Source: Pseudomonas entomophila
GTDB taxonomy: Bacteria; Pseudomonadota; Gammaproteobacteria; Pseudomonadales; Pseudomonadaceae
NCBI RefSeq assembly: GCF_013523125.1
Contig: NZ_JAAMQJ010000011.1
Span: 42,199-106,198, forward strand
DNA: 64,000 nt
Direction of reading: 5' to 3'
The notes beneath the pieces were generated by a model. That model was given only the letters and a program-made list of their open reading frames with translations. It did not search any database and was not told the DNA's origin. Position 1 is the first letter of the stretch; every line of letters starts with the position of its first letter. Shown one piece after another: positions 8,631 through 16,189 of this stretch. The position numbers were made by a program, and so were the translations under genes.

Positions 8631-8933
8631 TCAGCGCACCGCGCAATCACGGTCGATCGCCGTGATCAGGGTCTGATCGGCGAACACCTCCAGGTGCACC
8701 GAGCACGACCCACCGTCGACCCACCCCAGGCGCACGCTCGACGAAGCCTGTCCCGTCTGCAACTGTCCCTGTTGATCGATGCTCGAGGTGTTGCCGCCGC
8801 GGTCCTGGCGGATGGTCATGCGGTAGCCCAAGGTCAGCGGCACCGGGTTGTCGATGCGTGGGCGGATCAGCACGGCGTTGTCGCTGCGCTCGGTGTCGAT
8901 GCTCACCGTCAGGTGCGAATAGTCCATGATCAT
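8631..8933 (-). CDS. csgC: CsgC/CsgH-like curli assembly protein, no visible signal peptide
   Basis: 100 residues, last gene of the curli operon, start overlapping the csgB stop (ATGA). The sequence is a predicted small beta-sandwich (LTVSIDTERSDNAVLIRPRI, LTLGYRMTIRQDRGG, SSVRLGWVDGGSCSVHLEVF) with two cysteines. CsgC and CsgH proteins are periplasmic chaperones that keep CsgA from forming amyloid. Here no hydrophobic leader follows the ATG at 8933 (MIMDYSHLTVSI), and the in-frame codons just upstream do not supply one. Either it is exported another way, or it works before export, or the start is unusual. Homology is judged by position, size and fold-like pattern rather than by strong identity. 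Confidence 0.6.
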   Translation of the reverse strand: MIMDYSHLTVSIDTERSDNAVLIRPRIDNPVPLTLGYRMTIRQDRGGNTSSIDQQGQLQTGQASSSVRLGWVDGGSCSVHLEVFADQTLITAIDRDCAVR

Positions 8934-9439
8934 TGTTGCGTCACCGTGGCCGTGGAATGATTGCCGTACTGCGTCACCGACACCGTGCCGCCGAAGCCGC
9001 TCTGGGTGACGCTGGCCTGGTTGCCCTGGCCGTACTGGCCGACGAACGCCTGGTTGTAGGCGCCGCTCTGCACCACGTTGGCCTGGTTGCGGGTCCCGGC
9101 CTGGACGATGGCGGCCTGGTTGTAGCTGCCGGACTGGTCGAGGTTCAGGGTGTTGCCCAGCCCGACCTGGTAGGCGGCCGCCAGGTTGTGGGCCCCGCGC
9201 TGGTCGATCCGGGCGACGTTGGCCAGGCCGGCCTGTGACTGCACCAGCCGTTGCGCCACGCCGGCCTGATCGATGCGCGCACGGTTGAGGCCGCCCGCCT
9301 GCTCCAGTTCGACGCGATGGCCAGTGCCCAGACCGGCATAGCGGCCTTCGGCGACCAGGTCGTTCGCCTGGCCTGACCCGGCGTACAGCCAGAGGGCCGC
9401 CGCCAGGGCCGCAGACCAGCGTAGCCTGTGCTGAGTCAT
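8930..9439 (-). CDS. csgB: Minor curlin (CsgB-like nucleator) with about 11 curlin half-repeats
   Basis: 169 residues starting at ATG 9439, which has GGAGG five bases upstream; a GTG at 9454 is less likely. A signal peptide (RLRWSAALAAALWLYAGSGQA) precedes about eleven 11-residue units of the form x-Q-x-G-x-x-N-x-A-x-V, for example LDQSGSYNQAAI, VQAGTRNQANV and VQSGAYNQAFV. These are the Gln/Asn ladder repeats of curli subunits. It is shorter than the large curlin upstream and its N-terminal repeats are degenerate (GVAQRLVQSQAGLANVARID), so the nucleator role is the better guess. It ends TATVTQQ. It is translated between csgG and the csgC-like gene. Confidence 0.82.
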   Translation of the reverse strand: MTQHRLRWSAALAAALWLYAGSGQANDLVAEGRYAGLGTGHRVELEQAGGLNRARIDQAGVAQRLVQSQAGLANVARIDQRGAHNLAAAYQVGLGNTLNLDQSGSYNQAAIVQAGTRNQANVVQSGAYNQAFVGQYGQGNQASVTQSGFGGTVSVTQYGNHSTATVTQQ

Positions 9440-9455
9440 GGATGCCTCCGTCACG

Positions 9456-10322
9456 TCAGTTGACCTGGGTCGGTGCGACCGGTCGGGTCATGGTCTGTTC
9501 GTCGTAGCTGCTCAGGTAGCCTTGCAGCAACGGCTGCTTGAGTGCCTCGGGATCGCGCAGGCGCCAGCTGCCATCGCGGGCGCCTTGGGCGATCAGGTGG
9601 ATCAGCGCACTTTCGATCGCTTCGCGCACGCACTGCTGGACCGGTTCATTGCGCGAGAAACCGGTCTCGACTTCCAGCAGGTGCTTGAGCGAGACGAACT
9701 TGAACACGCCGAAGTCGACCTGGGTCGAGTACACGGTCTTGGTGGTGGTCACGCTCTGGATGATCTCGCCGCTGCGGATGTCGACCGCGCGCAGGTTGAT
9801 GGTGACCTGGTCCTGGCGGTACAGCTCCGACGGGCCGATGCCTAGGTAGCGCACGCCGATGCCGCCGGTGCGCACGTTGCTTTCGTAGGCGACGATGGCG
9901 CCGCCGATCAACAGGTTGGCCGGGCGCAACGACGGCAGCATGGCCTGGGCCTGATCCTGTGGTTGCTCCAGGGCGCGGATGATCTTGCGCTCGGTGAGCA
10001 CGTCCTGCAGGTTTTCACGCTCGACCGGTTTGAACCAGCGCGAGTCGCGTAACGCGGTCACCAGCAGCGACGCGGCGCCTTGGGTGACCGAGGTGGAGAA
10101 AGAGCTGTCCGGAGACGGTTTGTACTGGCCGGTCTGGTCACGCAGACCATACACCGCAACGGCGATCGGGCCAGCGGGAGCTGGAAGGCGCATCAGGTCA
10201 CGGGTGCTGTGGGTCGGCGGTGAAATGCTGGCCGCCGAGGTCGTGCCGGCCGGGCGGGACGTGGCGCAGCCGCTGGCCAGAACCGCCGCGAGGATCATCA
10301 GTGAAAGGGTGCGGGCACGCAT
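9456..10322 (-). CDS. csgG: CsgG curli secretion lipoprotein
   Basis: 288 residues; ATG 10322 gives the lipoprotein leader MRARTLSLMILAAVLASGCA with lipobox LASGC. CsgG forms the nonameric outer-membrane pore through which curlins leave the cell. Family segments are recognisable: VAVYGLRDQTGQYKPSPDSS, AASLLVTALRDSRWFKPVER, ENLQDVLTERKIIRA, LLIGGAIVAYESNVRTGGIG and RYLGIGPSELYRQDQVTINL. It ends 16 bases before the csgB start. Its place between the two curlin genes differs from the enterobacterial arrangement, where csgG is in the csgDEFG operon. Confidence 0.93.
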   Translation of the reverse strand: MRARTLSLMILAAVLASGCATSRPAGTTSAASISPPTHSTRDLMRLPAPAGPIAVAVYGLRDQTGQYKPSPDSSFSTSVTQGAASLLVTALRDSRWFKPVERENLQDVLTERKIIRALEQPQDQAQAMLPSLRPANLLIGGAIVAYESNVRTGGIGVRYLGIGPSELYRQDQVTINLRAVDIRSGEIIQSVTTTKTVYSTQVDFGVFKFVSLKHLLEVETGFSRNEPVQQCVREAIESALIHLIAQGARDGSWRLRDPEALKQPLLQGYLSSYDEQTMTRPVAPTQVN

Positions 10323-10392
10323 GGGTCTACTCCAGTGAACTCCCTGCCGCATGGCGCGGCAGGGAACGGCATCATCGAGAACGGTGGGGCGA

Positions 10393-11541
10393 TCAGCGCT
10401 GCACGACCACGGCGCTGTTGCTGGCACCGCCGGCCTGGCTGACGGTGGCCGAGTGCAGGTTGCCGGTCTGGGTCACGCTCACGCTGTTGACCAGGGACTG
10501 GCCGGCGCCACCGAAACCGCTCTGGGTGATGCTGGCGGTGTTGTTGCGGCCGCTCTGCAGCAGGGCTTCTTCGTTGTAGGCACCGGACTGGGTGACGTAG
10601 CCGGCGTTGTTGCTGCCCCAGCTCTGGGTCACGCTGGCGGTGTTGTTCAGGCCGCTCTGGTCGACCGAGGCGAAGCCCAGGCTGGCGCCTTCCTGCTTGA
10701 CCGTGGCAGTGTGGTTGTGGCCGGTCTGGTCGGTGATGGCGCGGTTGCCCAGGCCCGTCTGCGAGATGCTGGCGTTGAGGTTGTTGCCATTGCGCTGGGT
10801 GGCGGTCGCTTCGCTGCCCCAGGCGTTCTGGGTGATGTCGGCGCTGCCGAAGTTGGTGCCGGTCTGCTCGACGTAGCCGTAGTTGCCATGGCCGTTCTGG
10901 CGGATGCTGGCGTTCTTGAAGTCGGTGTCGGTCTGGGTGATCAGGCCTTTGTTGGCGAAGCCGTTCTGGTTCACCTTGACCGACTGGCTGTAGTAGCTGT
11001 CGTTCTGGTTGATCTGCGACTGGTTGAACTGACCCGACTGGTTGACGCTGGCCACGCCGCCGACGGTCTGTTCCTGGTAGATGTAGCCTTTGTTGGCGCT
11101 GCCGGCCTGGTCGACACGGGCCTGGGCATCGTCACGACCACTGACCTGGGTGATGCTCGCCTTGTTGAAGCTGCCGCCATTGAGGGCCTGGTTGATGGTG
11201 GCGCCAACCTTGGAGGCGGTGGTGCCTTCCTGGCGAATCTTGGCATCGTTGTGATCGCCGCCCTGGTTCAGGCGCGCCGACTGCTCGACGCCGTCCTGCA
11301 GCGAGCCGCCGTTCTGGTTGACGCTGGCGCTGTTGCGGGCACCGTTCTGGTTGACGATCGAGTCGTTGCGCGCGCCGGTCTGGTTGACCGTGACGTTCGA
11401 GCCGTTGGCGTCGGACTGCAGGACGTTGAGCAGGTTCTTGTCGCCGATCTGCGAGGTGTTGACCGAACCGCCGTCAGCGAAGGCCACGCCGGAGACCGCG
11501 ACCAGGACAGCCATGGACAGAAGGGATTTACGTGCGTTCAT
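10393..11541 (-). CDS. csgA: Major curlin CsgA, strongly expanded (about 29 half-repeats)
   Basis: 382 residues with signal peptide MNARKSLLSMAVLVAVSGVA. The mature part is built almost wholly of 11-12-residue units, x-Q-x-G-x-x-N-x-A-x-V/I, such as VNQTGARNDSI, VNQNGARNSAS, SQTGLGNRAIT and LQSGRNNTASI. I count about 29, equal to some 14 curlin double repeats, against five in E. coli CsgA. A few units carry insertions or lose the Gly (IYQEQTVGGVASV, NQNDSYYSQSVKV, TQSWGSNNAGYV), which could serve as gatekeeper positions. It ends ASNSAVVVQR. Secreted through CsgG to form the amyloid fibre. The large size predicts a much longer beta-solenoid per subunit. Confidence 0.9.
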   Translation of the reverse strand: MNARKSLLSMAVLVAVSGVAFADGGSVNTSQIGDKNLLNVLQSDANGSNVTVNQTGARNDSIVNQNGARNSASVNQNGGSLQDGVEQSARLNQGGDHNDAKIRQEGTTASKVGATINQALNGGSFNKASITQVSGRDDAQARVDQAGSANKGYIYQEQTVGGVASVNQSGQFNQSQINQNDSYYSQSVKVNQNGFANKGLITQTDTDFKNASIRQNGHGNYGYVEQTGTNFGSADITQNAWGSEATATQRNGNNLNASISQTGLGNRAITDQTGHNHTATVKQEGASLGFASVDQSGLNNTASVTQSWGSNNAGYVTQSGAYNEEALLQSGRNNTASITQSGFGGAGQSLVNSVSVTQTGNLHSATVSQAGGASNSAVVVQR

Positions 11542-11664
11542 GATTGACTTCCTATGTTTCGTATTCAAGTGAATGTCGGTTTTTCTTGCACAGGCGGGCC
11601 TGCCCGTCGATTGCACAGCACTACGCACCACACAACGGTACAGCGGGGGGTTACAACGAAAGCG

Positions 11665-12093
11665 TTATGGCTGATTGATCTGGAACTGAGTCGTTTGTCC
11701 GGTGGTTTTATCGGTCGTGACGATCTGCAACAGTCCGCCGGACAAGTTGGTGATATTGATGGTGAAGTCGGTGGTTTCCACCGTGCCCGGTGTCAGGCGT
11801 CCATCGGCCCCGACGATGCTGGAGGTCACGGCCGACGACACACGGCTGAGAATGGCGCTCTGCAACATGCTGTTGAATTGCGTCAGGGCATTCTGTGCGG
11901 AAGCCGAGCCGGAGGCCGACTTCTCGGTGAACGTGTTCTGCGCCGTGGCCTGGTTGAGCAGCACCGGGCCGTTGAGCGGGTTGCCACCGAACGATGGGTT
12001 GTTGGGCACGTAGACCAGCTCGCTGGCCTGGGCCGCGGCGCCGATCGCCAGGCTCAGCGCCAGGCCAAGCAGGGCAGGGGATAGGCGAGACAT
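11665..12093 (-). CDS. csgF: CsgF curli nucleation/assembly factor
   Basis: 142 residues; ATG 12093 is preceded by AGGAGG at ideal spacing. A signal peptide (RLSPALLGLALSLAIGAAAQA) is followed by SELVYVPNNPSFGGNPLNGP. This is the conserved N-terminal CsgF segment that plugs into the CsgG pore. The rest (ILSRVSSAVTSSIVGADG, TDFTINITNLSGGLLQIVTT) fits CsgF. It acts at the outer surface, coupling secretion to nucleation by CsgB. It lies 11 bases after csgE; a gap of 123 bases then separates it from csgA, which may hold a secondary promoter. Confidence 0.92.
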   Translation of the reverse strand: MSRLSPALLGLALSLAIGAAAQASELVYVPNNPSFGGNPLNGPVLLNQATAQNTFTEKSASGSASAQNALTQFNSMLQSAILSRVSSAVTSSIVGADGRLTPGTVETTDFTINITNLSGGLLQIVTTDKTTGQTTQFQINQP

Positions 12094-12104
12094 TCGACCT
12101 CCTT

Positions 12105-12548
12105 TCACAGTTCGTCACGGGCCAGGTCGGGGTCGCCGAACACCTGGGCCACTTGGTAATCGAGAATCGCCTGGAACACCTGCGCCGCGGCTTCCGCGCC
12201 AATCGCCGGGATCAAGGCGCGGTTGGGCGGAATGAACATCTGCAACAGCCGGCGGTTGCCGTAGTCGACGAACACCTGGCTGCCCAGGCGGGCAGTCGGC
12301 CGTTCGCTGATGGCCACGTTGAACCGACCCGGCTCGTCCAGCTCCTGCCAGGCGGCGGCGAAGCTGTCGTAGAAGGCCCGGCCTGCCAGCGTCACCGTCT
12401 GCCCGACCACCAGGCCGCCGAAGTGCTCGCGGTTCAGGGGGCGCGGGTCGGTCAGGCTGCCCGTGGCTTCGAGCGCGGTCTGCGCGTGAGCGACGGACAC
12501 CGCACACACGGACAATGCGATCACAGTGGTCAGGACGGCGACGTTCAT
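12105..12548 (-). CDS. csgE: CsgE curli secretion specificity factor
   Basis: 147 residues from ATG 12548, with the signal peptide MNVAVLTTVIALSVCAVSVA. An earlier in-frame ATG at 12608 would spoil the leader; neither has a good ribosome binding site. CsgE caps the periplasmic face of CsgG and selects curlins. Recognisable pieces are FGGLVVGQTVTLAGRAFYDS, FAAAWQELDEPGRFNVAISE, FVDYGNRRLLQMFI and AAQVFQAILDYQVAQVFGDP. It is the first gene of the curli operon here; no csgD lies in the window, so regulation must differ from that of E. coli or be encoded elsewhere. Confidence 0.9.
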   Translation of the reverse strand: MNVAVLTTVIALSVCAVSVAHAQTALEATGSLTDPRPLNREHFGGLVVGQTVTLAGRAFYDSFAAAWQELDEPGRFNVAISERPTARLGSQVFVDYGNRRLLQMFIPPNRALIPAIGAEAAAQVFQAILDYQVAQVFGDPDLARDEL

Positions 12549-12638
12549 AAGGGGCAGTAGTTCCGTGAAGTTGGAGCCACTGTATGCGAGAAAATGGCAA
12601 TGCGCCATTAATCGTGTAATGTTTTATTTACACTATTT

Positions 12639-12770
12639 TGACGTCAGTAAAGTTGATGAGACGTGCCGACTTAATGGCGTCAATGTGACTGAAAAACTGC
12701 GTGTGTTACGCGTGAAATCGTCGGTAACGAAGAATGAAATGAATAAAAAGACTTTATTGACGTCAATAAA
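12639..12770. promoter_or_regulatory. Repeated TGACGTCA palindromes upstream of the curli operon
   Basis: In the AT-rich 293-base gap before csgE there are TTTTGACGTCAGTAAA (core 12639-12646), TGGCGTCA (12675-12682) and the perfect 18-base palindrome TTTATTGACGTCAATAAA (12753-12770). The region is much richer in A+T than its surroundings. Repeated symmetric sites at one promoter suggest operators for a dimeric regulator of csg transcription, or of the divergent gene at 12842. The protein involved is unknown. Confidence 0.5.
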
Positions 12771-12841
12771 AAGTACAGAGAATGCCCTCGTGCCGTTTCT
12801 TGCGATGTTGACGACTCCACCCCACGAACTCGAATCACGCT

Positions 12842-13258
12842 ATGCTCAGTCCCATGACGTCTTCCATGCCTGTGCATCCCTCCTGTCCGGCCGGTGTCTG
12901 CGATTGCGGCCGAGCGCTCCTTGACCAGGCCCCCGACCAAGCCTGTCGGGTGCTGCTGCTGACGCGTCCGGAAGAAAAGCGCCTGATCGAGCGGCTCGAG
13001 CACCTGCGGGATTTCGACGACTTGCAGCACTTGCAGCGTCGCTTGCGCGAGCAGTTGGGCATCGAGGTACGGATCGCGCCCGGTGTGAACGAAGTGCGCA
13101 GCATGCGCGGCATCGTCATCGAGATCCCACCACAACCGGGTTTGTGCCGACGCACCCGCCAGGCGATCCCCGCAGCGATCCGGCGTGGGCTGGAACGCAA
13201 CCCGGAGGTCGCGTTCCGGTTGCTCGATGCGCACGACCTGCTCGGTGGTCTGGCTTGA
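12842..13258 (+). CDS. Small protein of unknown function with an N-terminal Cys cluster
   Basis: Up to 138 residues; the start is uncertain (ATG 12842, 12857 or 12866), none with a clear ribosome binding site. Near the N-terminus it has CPAGVCDCGRALLDQ, a cluster of cysteines that may bind metal. The middle is helical and charged (TRPEEKRLIERLEHLRDFDD, LQHLQRRLREQLGI). The C-terminal part includes RSMRGIVIEIPPQPGLCRRT. I do not recognise the family, though similar short Pseudomonas proteins are conserved. It diverges from the curli operon across the palindrome-bearing gap and precedes the PvdS box of mbtH. Confidence 0.6.
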   Translation: MLSPMTSSMPVHPSCPAGVCDCGRALLDQAPDQACRVLLLTRPEEKRLIERLEHLRDFDDLQHLQRRLREQLGIEVRIAPGVNEVRSMRGIVIEIPPQPGLCRRTRQAIPAAIRRGLERNPEVAFRLLDAHDLLGGLA

Positions 13259-13295
13259 GGGGAGCCGGCGAAACGGGCACCTGCGCGTGCCGGGT

Positions 13296-13319
13296 TAAAT
13301 TCCCGGTCGTCCGGCTCGT
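13296..13319 (+). promoter_or_regulatory. PvdS (iron-starvation) promoter upstream of mbtH
   Basis: TAAAT (13296-13300), 16 bases, then CGT (13317-13319). This is the consensus of promoters read by the iron-starvation sigma factor PvdS. It sits 63 bases before the mbtH start. The same TAAAT-N16-CGT pattern occurs at the pvd genes of this window. Confidence 0.75.
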
Positions 13320-13382
13320 CTCCCCCATAGCCGCCGAACGCCCAACCGCCTCGCGCGCCCCTGACAATCAAGGAGACAGGCA

Positions 13383-13607
13383 ATGACTTCCGTATTCGAT
13401 CGCGACGACATCGTGTTCCAGGTAGTGGTCAACCATGAGGAACAGTATTCCATCTGGCCCGACTACAAGGAGATTCCCAACGGCTGGCGCGCGGTCGGCA
13501 AGAGCGGCCTGAAGCCCGAGTGCCTGGCCTACATCGAAGAGGTCTGGACCGACATGCGTCCGCTGAGCCTGCGCCAGAAGATGGCCGAATCGGCCAGCGC
13601 GCCATAA
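13383..13607 (+). CDS. MbtH-like NRPS accessory protein
   Basis: 74 residues matching MbtH along the full length: [20 protein letters not shown], then [20 protein letters not shown], and the closing tryptophan-bearing part [18 protein letters not shown]. MbtH proteins bind and activate adenylation domains of nonribosomal peptide synthetases. AGGAGA precedes the ATG. The PvdS box upstream and the thioesterase five bases downstream place it in pyoverdine synthesis, equivalent to PA2412 of P. aeruginosa. No synthetase gene is in the window, so its partner is encoded elsewhere. Confidence 0.95.
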   Translation: MTSVFDRDDIVFQVVVNHEEQYSIWPDYKEIPNGWRAVGKSGLKPECLAYIEEVWTDMRPLSLRQKMAESASAP

Positions 13608-13612
13608 CCGCG

Positions 13613-14332
13613 ATGTCCATCCTCAACCTGTTGTGCCTGCCGTACTCCGGCGCCAGTGCCATGGTCTACAGCCGCTGGCGGCGCACGCTGCCTGCCTGGG
13701 TGCGGGTGACGCCCGTGGAGTTGCCGGGACGTGGCGCGCGGCTGGGCGAACCGTTGCAGACCGATCTGTCGGCACTGGCCCGGCAGCTGGCCGAAGAGGT
13801 CCGTCATCACGCGCAGCCACCCTATGCCGTGCTCGGCCATAGCCTGGGCGCGCTGCTGGCCTTCGAGCTGGTGCACGCCCTGCGCACGCTGGGATGCCCG
13901 CCACCGGTGGCCCTGTTCGCCAGTGGGACGGCTGCGCCGACGCGCCGTGAAGGCTACGACGGGGCCGACTGGCGCGAACCCAAGTCCGACGCCGTGTTGA
14001 TCGACGAGTTGCGCACCTTGCAGGGCACGCCCGAAGAGGTGCTGGCCAACGAGGAACTGATGAGCCTGACCTTGCCGGTCCTGCGCGCAGACTTTCTGTT
14101 GTGCGGCCGCTATGCCTATCGCCAGCGACCCCTGCTGCAGTGCCCCGTGCACGTGTTCGCCGGCGAGCAGGACAAGGCCAACGAAGCGCAATTGCGGGCC
14201 TGGGGTCAGGAGAGTGCGGGCGACTTCTCCCTCAGCCTGTTCCCCGGTGGGCATTTCTTCATCCATGAGCAGGAAGCCGATGTGCTGGGCGCGCTCACCG
14301 CCGCGCTGGAGCCGCTACGCGGGCACGCCTGA
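13613..14332 (+). CDS. Type II thioesterase (alpha/beta hydrolase), pyoverdine-associated
   Basis: 239 residues from ATG 13613, five bases after mbtH. An alpha/beta hydrolase of the TEII class: it removes misloaded acyl or aminoacyl groups from carrier-protein domains of peptide synthetases. Visible motifs are LLCLPYSGASAMVYSRW, VELPGRGARLGEP, the nucleophile elbow AVLGHSLGALLAFEL (Ser about residue 86) and the catalytic His in PGGHFFIHEQ. The co-transcribed MbtH and the PvdS box indicate a pyoverdine role, like PA2411 of P. aeruginosa. Confidence 0.92.
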   Translation: MSILNLLCLPYSGASAMVYSRWRRTLPAWVRVTPVELPGRGARLGEPLQTDLSALARQLAEEVRHHAQPPYAVLGHSLGALLAFELVHALRTLGCPPPVALFASGTAAPTRREGYDGADWREPKSDAVLIDELRTLQGTPEEVLANEELMSLTLPVLRADFLLCGRYAYRQRPLLQCPVHVFAGEQDKANEAQLRAWGQESAGDFSLSLFPGGHFFIHEQEADVLGALTAALEPLRGHA

Positions 14333-14427
14333 GCCTGGGGAACTTCCGCCGCCCTCGGCGGTTGGATTGACGCCGGCCCCTGGGTTGATGGAGGCTTGAC
14401 GGCACCGCACCCAGGCAAGGACCGCAC

Positions 14428-14979
14428 ATGTTGATCGATCCCGCACAGGCCACGTTGCTGGTCGTCGATATCCAGGAAAAACTCATCGGCTCCATGAGCG
14501 ACCCCGACGGCATGCTGGCGCGCACGCGCTGGCTGCTGGCGGCGTGCACCGATCTGGCGCTGCCTGTGGTCATTTCCGAACAGTACCCCAAGGGCCTGGG
14601 GCCGACCGTCGCCGTGCTGACGGCCGTGGCGCCCCAGGCCGAGGTGGTGCAGAAGGTGCACTTTTCCTGCGTGGCCGGCGAATGTCTGCCTGCCGCGTTG
14701 CTGGCGCGCCAACAGGTCATCGTGTGCGGCATGGAAACCCATGTCTGCGTCCTGCAGACGGTGATGGACCTGCTGGCCCTGGGCAAGACCGTGTTCGTCG
14801 TCGAGGACGCCTGCGACAGCCGCCGAGCGGAGAACAAGCAGCTGGGCCTGGCACGCATGCGCCATGCTGGCGCCCAGATCGTCACCCGCGAGATGGTGCT
14901 GTTCGAACTGCTCGGCAGCTCGGCGCATCCGGCGTTTCGCCACATCAGCAAGACCTACCTGGTCGGAGAACAGCCCTGA
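14428..14979 (+). CDS. Isochorismatase-like cysteine hydrolase
   Basis: 183 residues of the isochorismatase/YcaC fold. Triad: Asp in LLVVDIQEKLIGSM, Lys in VVQKVHFSCVAGE and Cys in VCGMETHVCVLQTV. The position of a cis-peptide-type element before the cysteine (CGMETHVCV) is standard. It probably hydrolyses an amide, but not necessarily nicotinamide, since it is only loosely like the pncA product of this window. The end overlaps the likely CTG start of the next gene, implying translational coupling to a lipoprotein whose function is also unknown. A gap of 95 bases separates it from the thioesterase. Confidence 0.85.
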   Translation: MLIDPAQATLLVVDIQEKLIGSMSDPDGMLARTRWLLAACTDLALPVVISEQYPKGLGPTVAVLTAVAPQAEVVQKVHFSCVAGECLPAALLARQQVIVCGMETHVCVLQTVMDLLALGKTVFVVEDACDSRRAENKQLGLARMRHAGAQIVTREMVLFELLGSSAHPAFRHISKTYLVGEQP

Positions 14980-16058
14980 ACCGCAGGGCCCTGGGCGGGC
15001 TGCTGGTGGCCCTGGCGCTGCTGCAAGGGTGCGCCGGGCGTCAGGACCGTACGCCACCGGCCGACCCGGCCGAGGTACGCCAGACCGTGTTGCGCCTGCT
15101 GCCGGCCAGCGTGAAGGATCGTGCGGGCTGGGCGCAGGACATTCAGGTGGCCTTCGCGGCCCAGCGTCTCGAGCCGAGTCAGGACAACCTGTGCGCCGTC
15201 CTGGCGGTGGTCGAGCAGGAGTCCACGTTCAACGCCGACCCGCAAGTGCCAGGCCTGGGGCGCATCGCCCGCGCCGAAATCGAGCGTCGCGCCAAGCGGG
15301 TGCTGATTCCGGGCGCCCTGGTGAATGCCGCACTGCGCACCCGTTCGAGCAATGGCAAGACCTATGAGGAGCGGTTGCAGGCGGTGCGCAGCGAGAAGCA
15401 GCTCAGTGCGCTGTACGACGACGTGATCAGTGGCTTGCCCTTGGGCAACACCCTGCTCGGCGGCCTCAACCCGGTGCACACGGGCGGCCCGATGCAGGTC
15501 AGCGTCGATTTCGCCGAACATCATGCCCAGGATTACCCTTACGGCGTGCCAGGCACGATTCGCCAGGAGGTGTTCACCCGGCGCGGTGGCTTGTACTTCG
15601 GCATCGCGCACCTGTTGGGCTATCCGGTCGACTATCCGCGTCCGCTGTACCGCTTCGCCGATTTCAATGCCGGCTGGTATGCCAGTCGCAACGCGGCGTT
15701 CCAGGCGGCGCTGAGCCAGGTCACCGGGGTCGAGCTGGCACTGGACGGTGACTTGATCGCGCCCGGCTCGCTGTTGCCGGGCACGACCGAAAAGGCAGCG
15801 CGCCTGCTGGGGCGCCAGTTGGGGCTACGCAACCCGCAAATCCGCAGCCAGCTGGAAAAGGGCAACGACCAGAGCTTCGAGCAGACGGTGATTCACGAGC
15901 GTGTGTTCGCCCTGGCCGACGCCAAGGCCGGCAAGCCCGTGCCCAGGGCGATCCTGCCGGGCATCGAGCTGAAAAGCCCGAAGATCACCCGCAAGCTGAC
16001 CACCGCCTGGTTCGCCGAACGGGTGGATCAGCGTTACCAGCGGTGCATGGCGCGGTAG
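14976..16058 (+). CDS. DUF1615 lipoprotein with an apparent CTG start
   Basis: A 360-residue exported lipoprotein: NRRALGGLLVALALLQGCAG is a leader with lipobox LLQGC. No ATG, GTG or TTG lies at the right place; CTG at 14976 is in frame, overlaps the TGA of the upstream gene (CTGA) and has GGAGAA (14965-14970) five bases before it. The mature part has lysozyme-like character, with an early catalytic-type Glu in LAVVEQESTFNADPQVPGLG, and fits DUF1615. Such proteins are predicted periplasmic and possibly peptidoglycan-acting, which is not proven. It ends VDQRYQRCMAR. Confidence 0.8.
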   Translation: MNRRALGGLLVALALLQGCAGRQDRTPPADPAEVRQTVLRLLPASVKDRAGWAQDIQVAFAAQRLEPSQDNLCAVLAVVEQESTFNADPQVPGLGRIARAEIERRAKRVLIPGALVNAALRTRSSNGKTYEERLQAVRSEKQLSALYDDVISGLPLGNTLLGGLNPVHTGGPMQVSVDFAEHHAQDYPYGVPGTIRQEVFTRRGGLYFGIAHLLGYPVDYPRPLYRFADFNAGWYASRNAAFQAALSQVTGVELALDGDLIAPGSLLPGTTEKAARLLGRQLGLRNPQIRSQLEKGNDQSFEQTVIHERVFALADAKAGKPVPRAILPGIELKSPKITRKLTTAWFAERVDQRYQRCMAR

Positions 16059-16189
16059 ACACCATGCGCCATGCCCTTTCGGCCTGCTTGAGCGGCAGGC
16101 CCTCCAGGCCTGGTCAGGATTGGACCAGGGCTTTGGCACGCCGCCTCGGTTGATGTCAACGCTGGTTTGTCAGACCGGCACAACCTATC

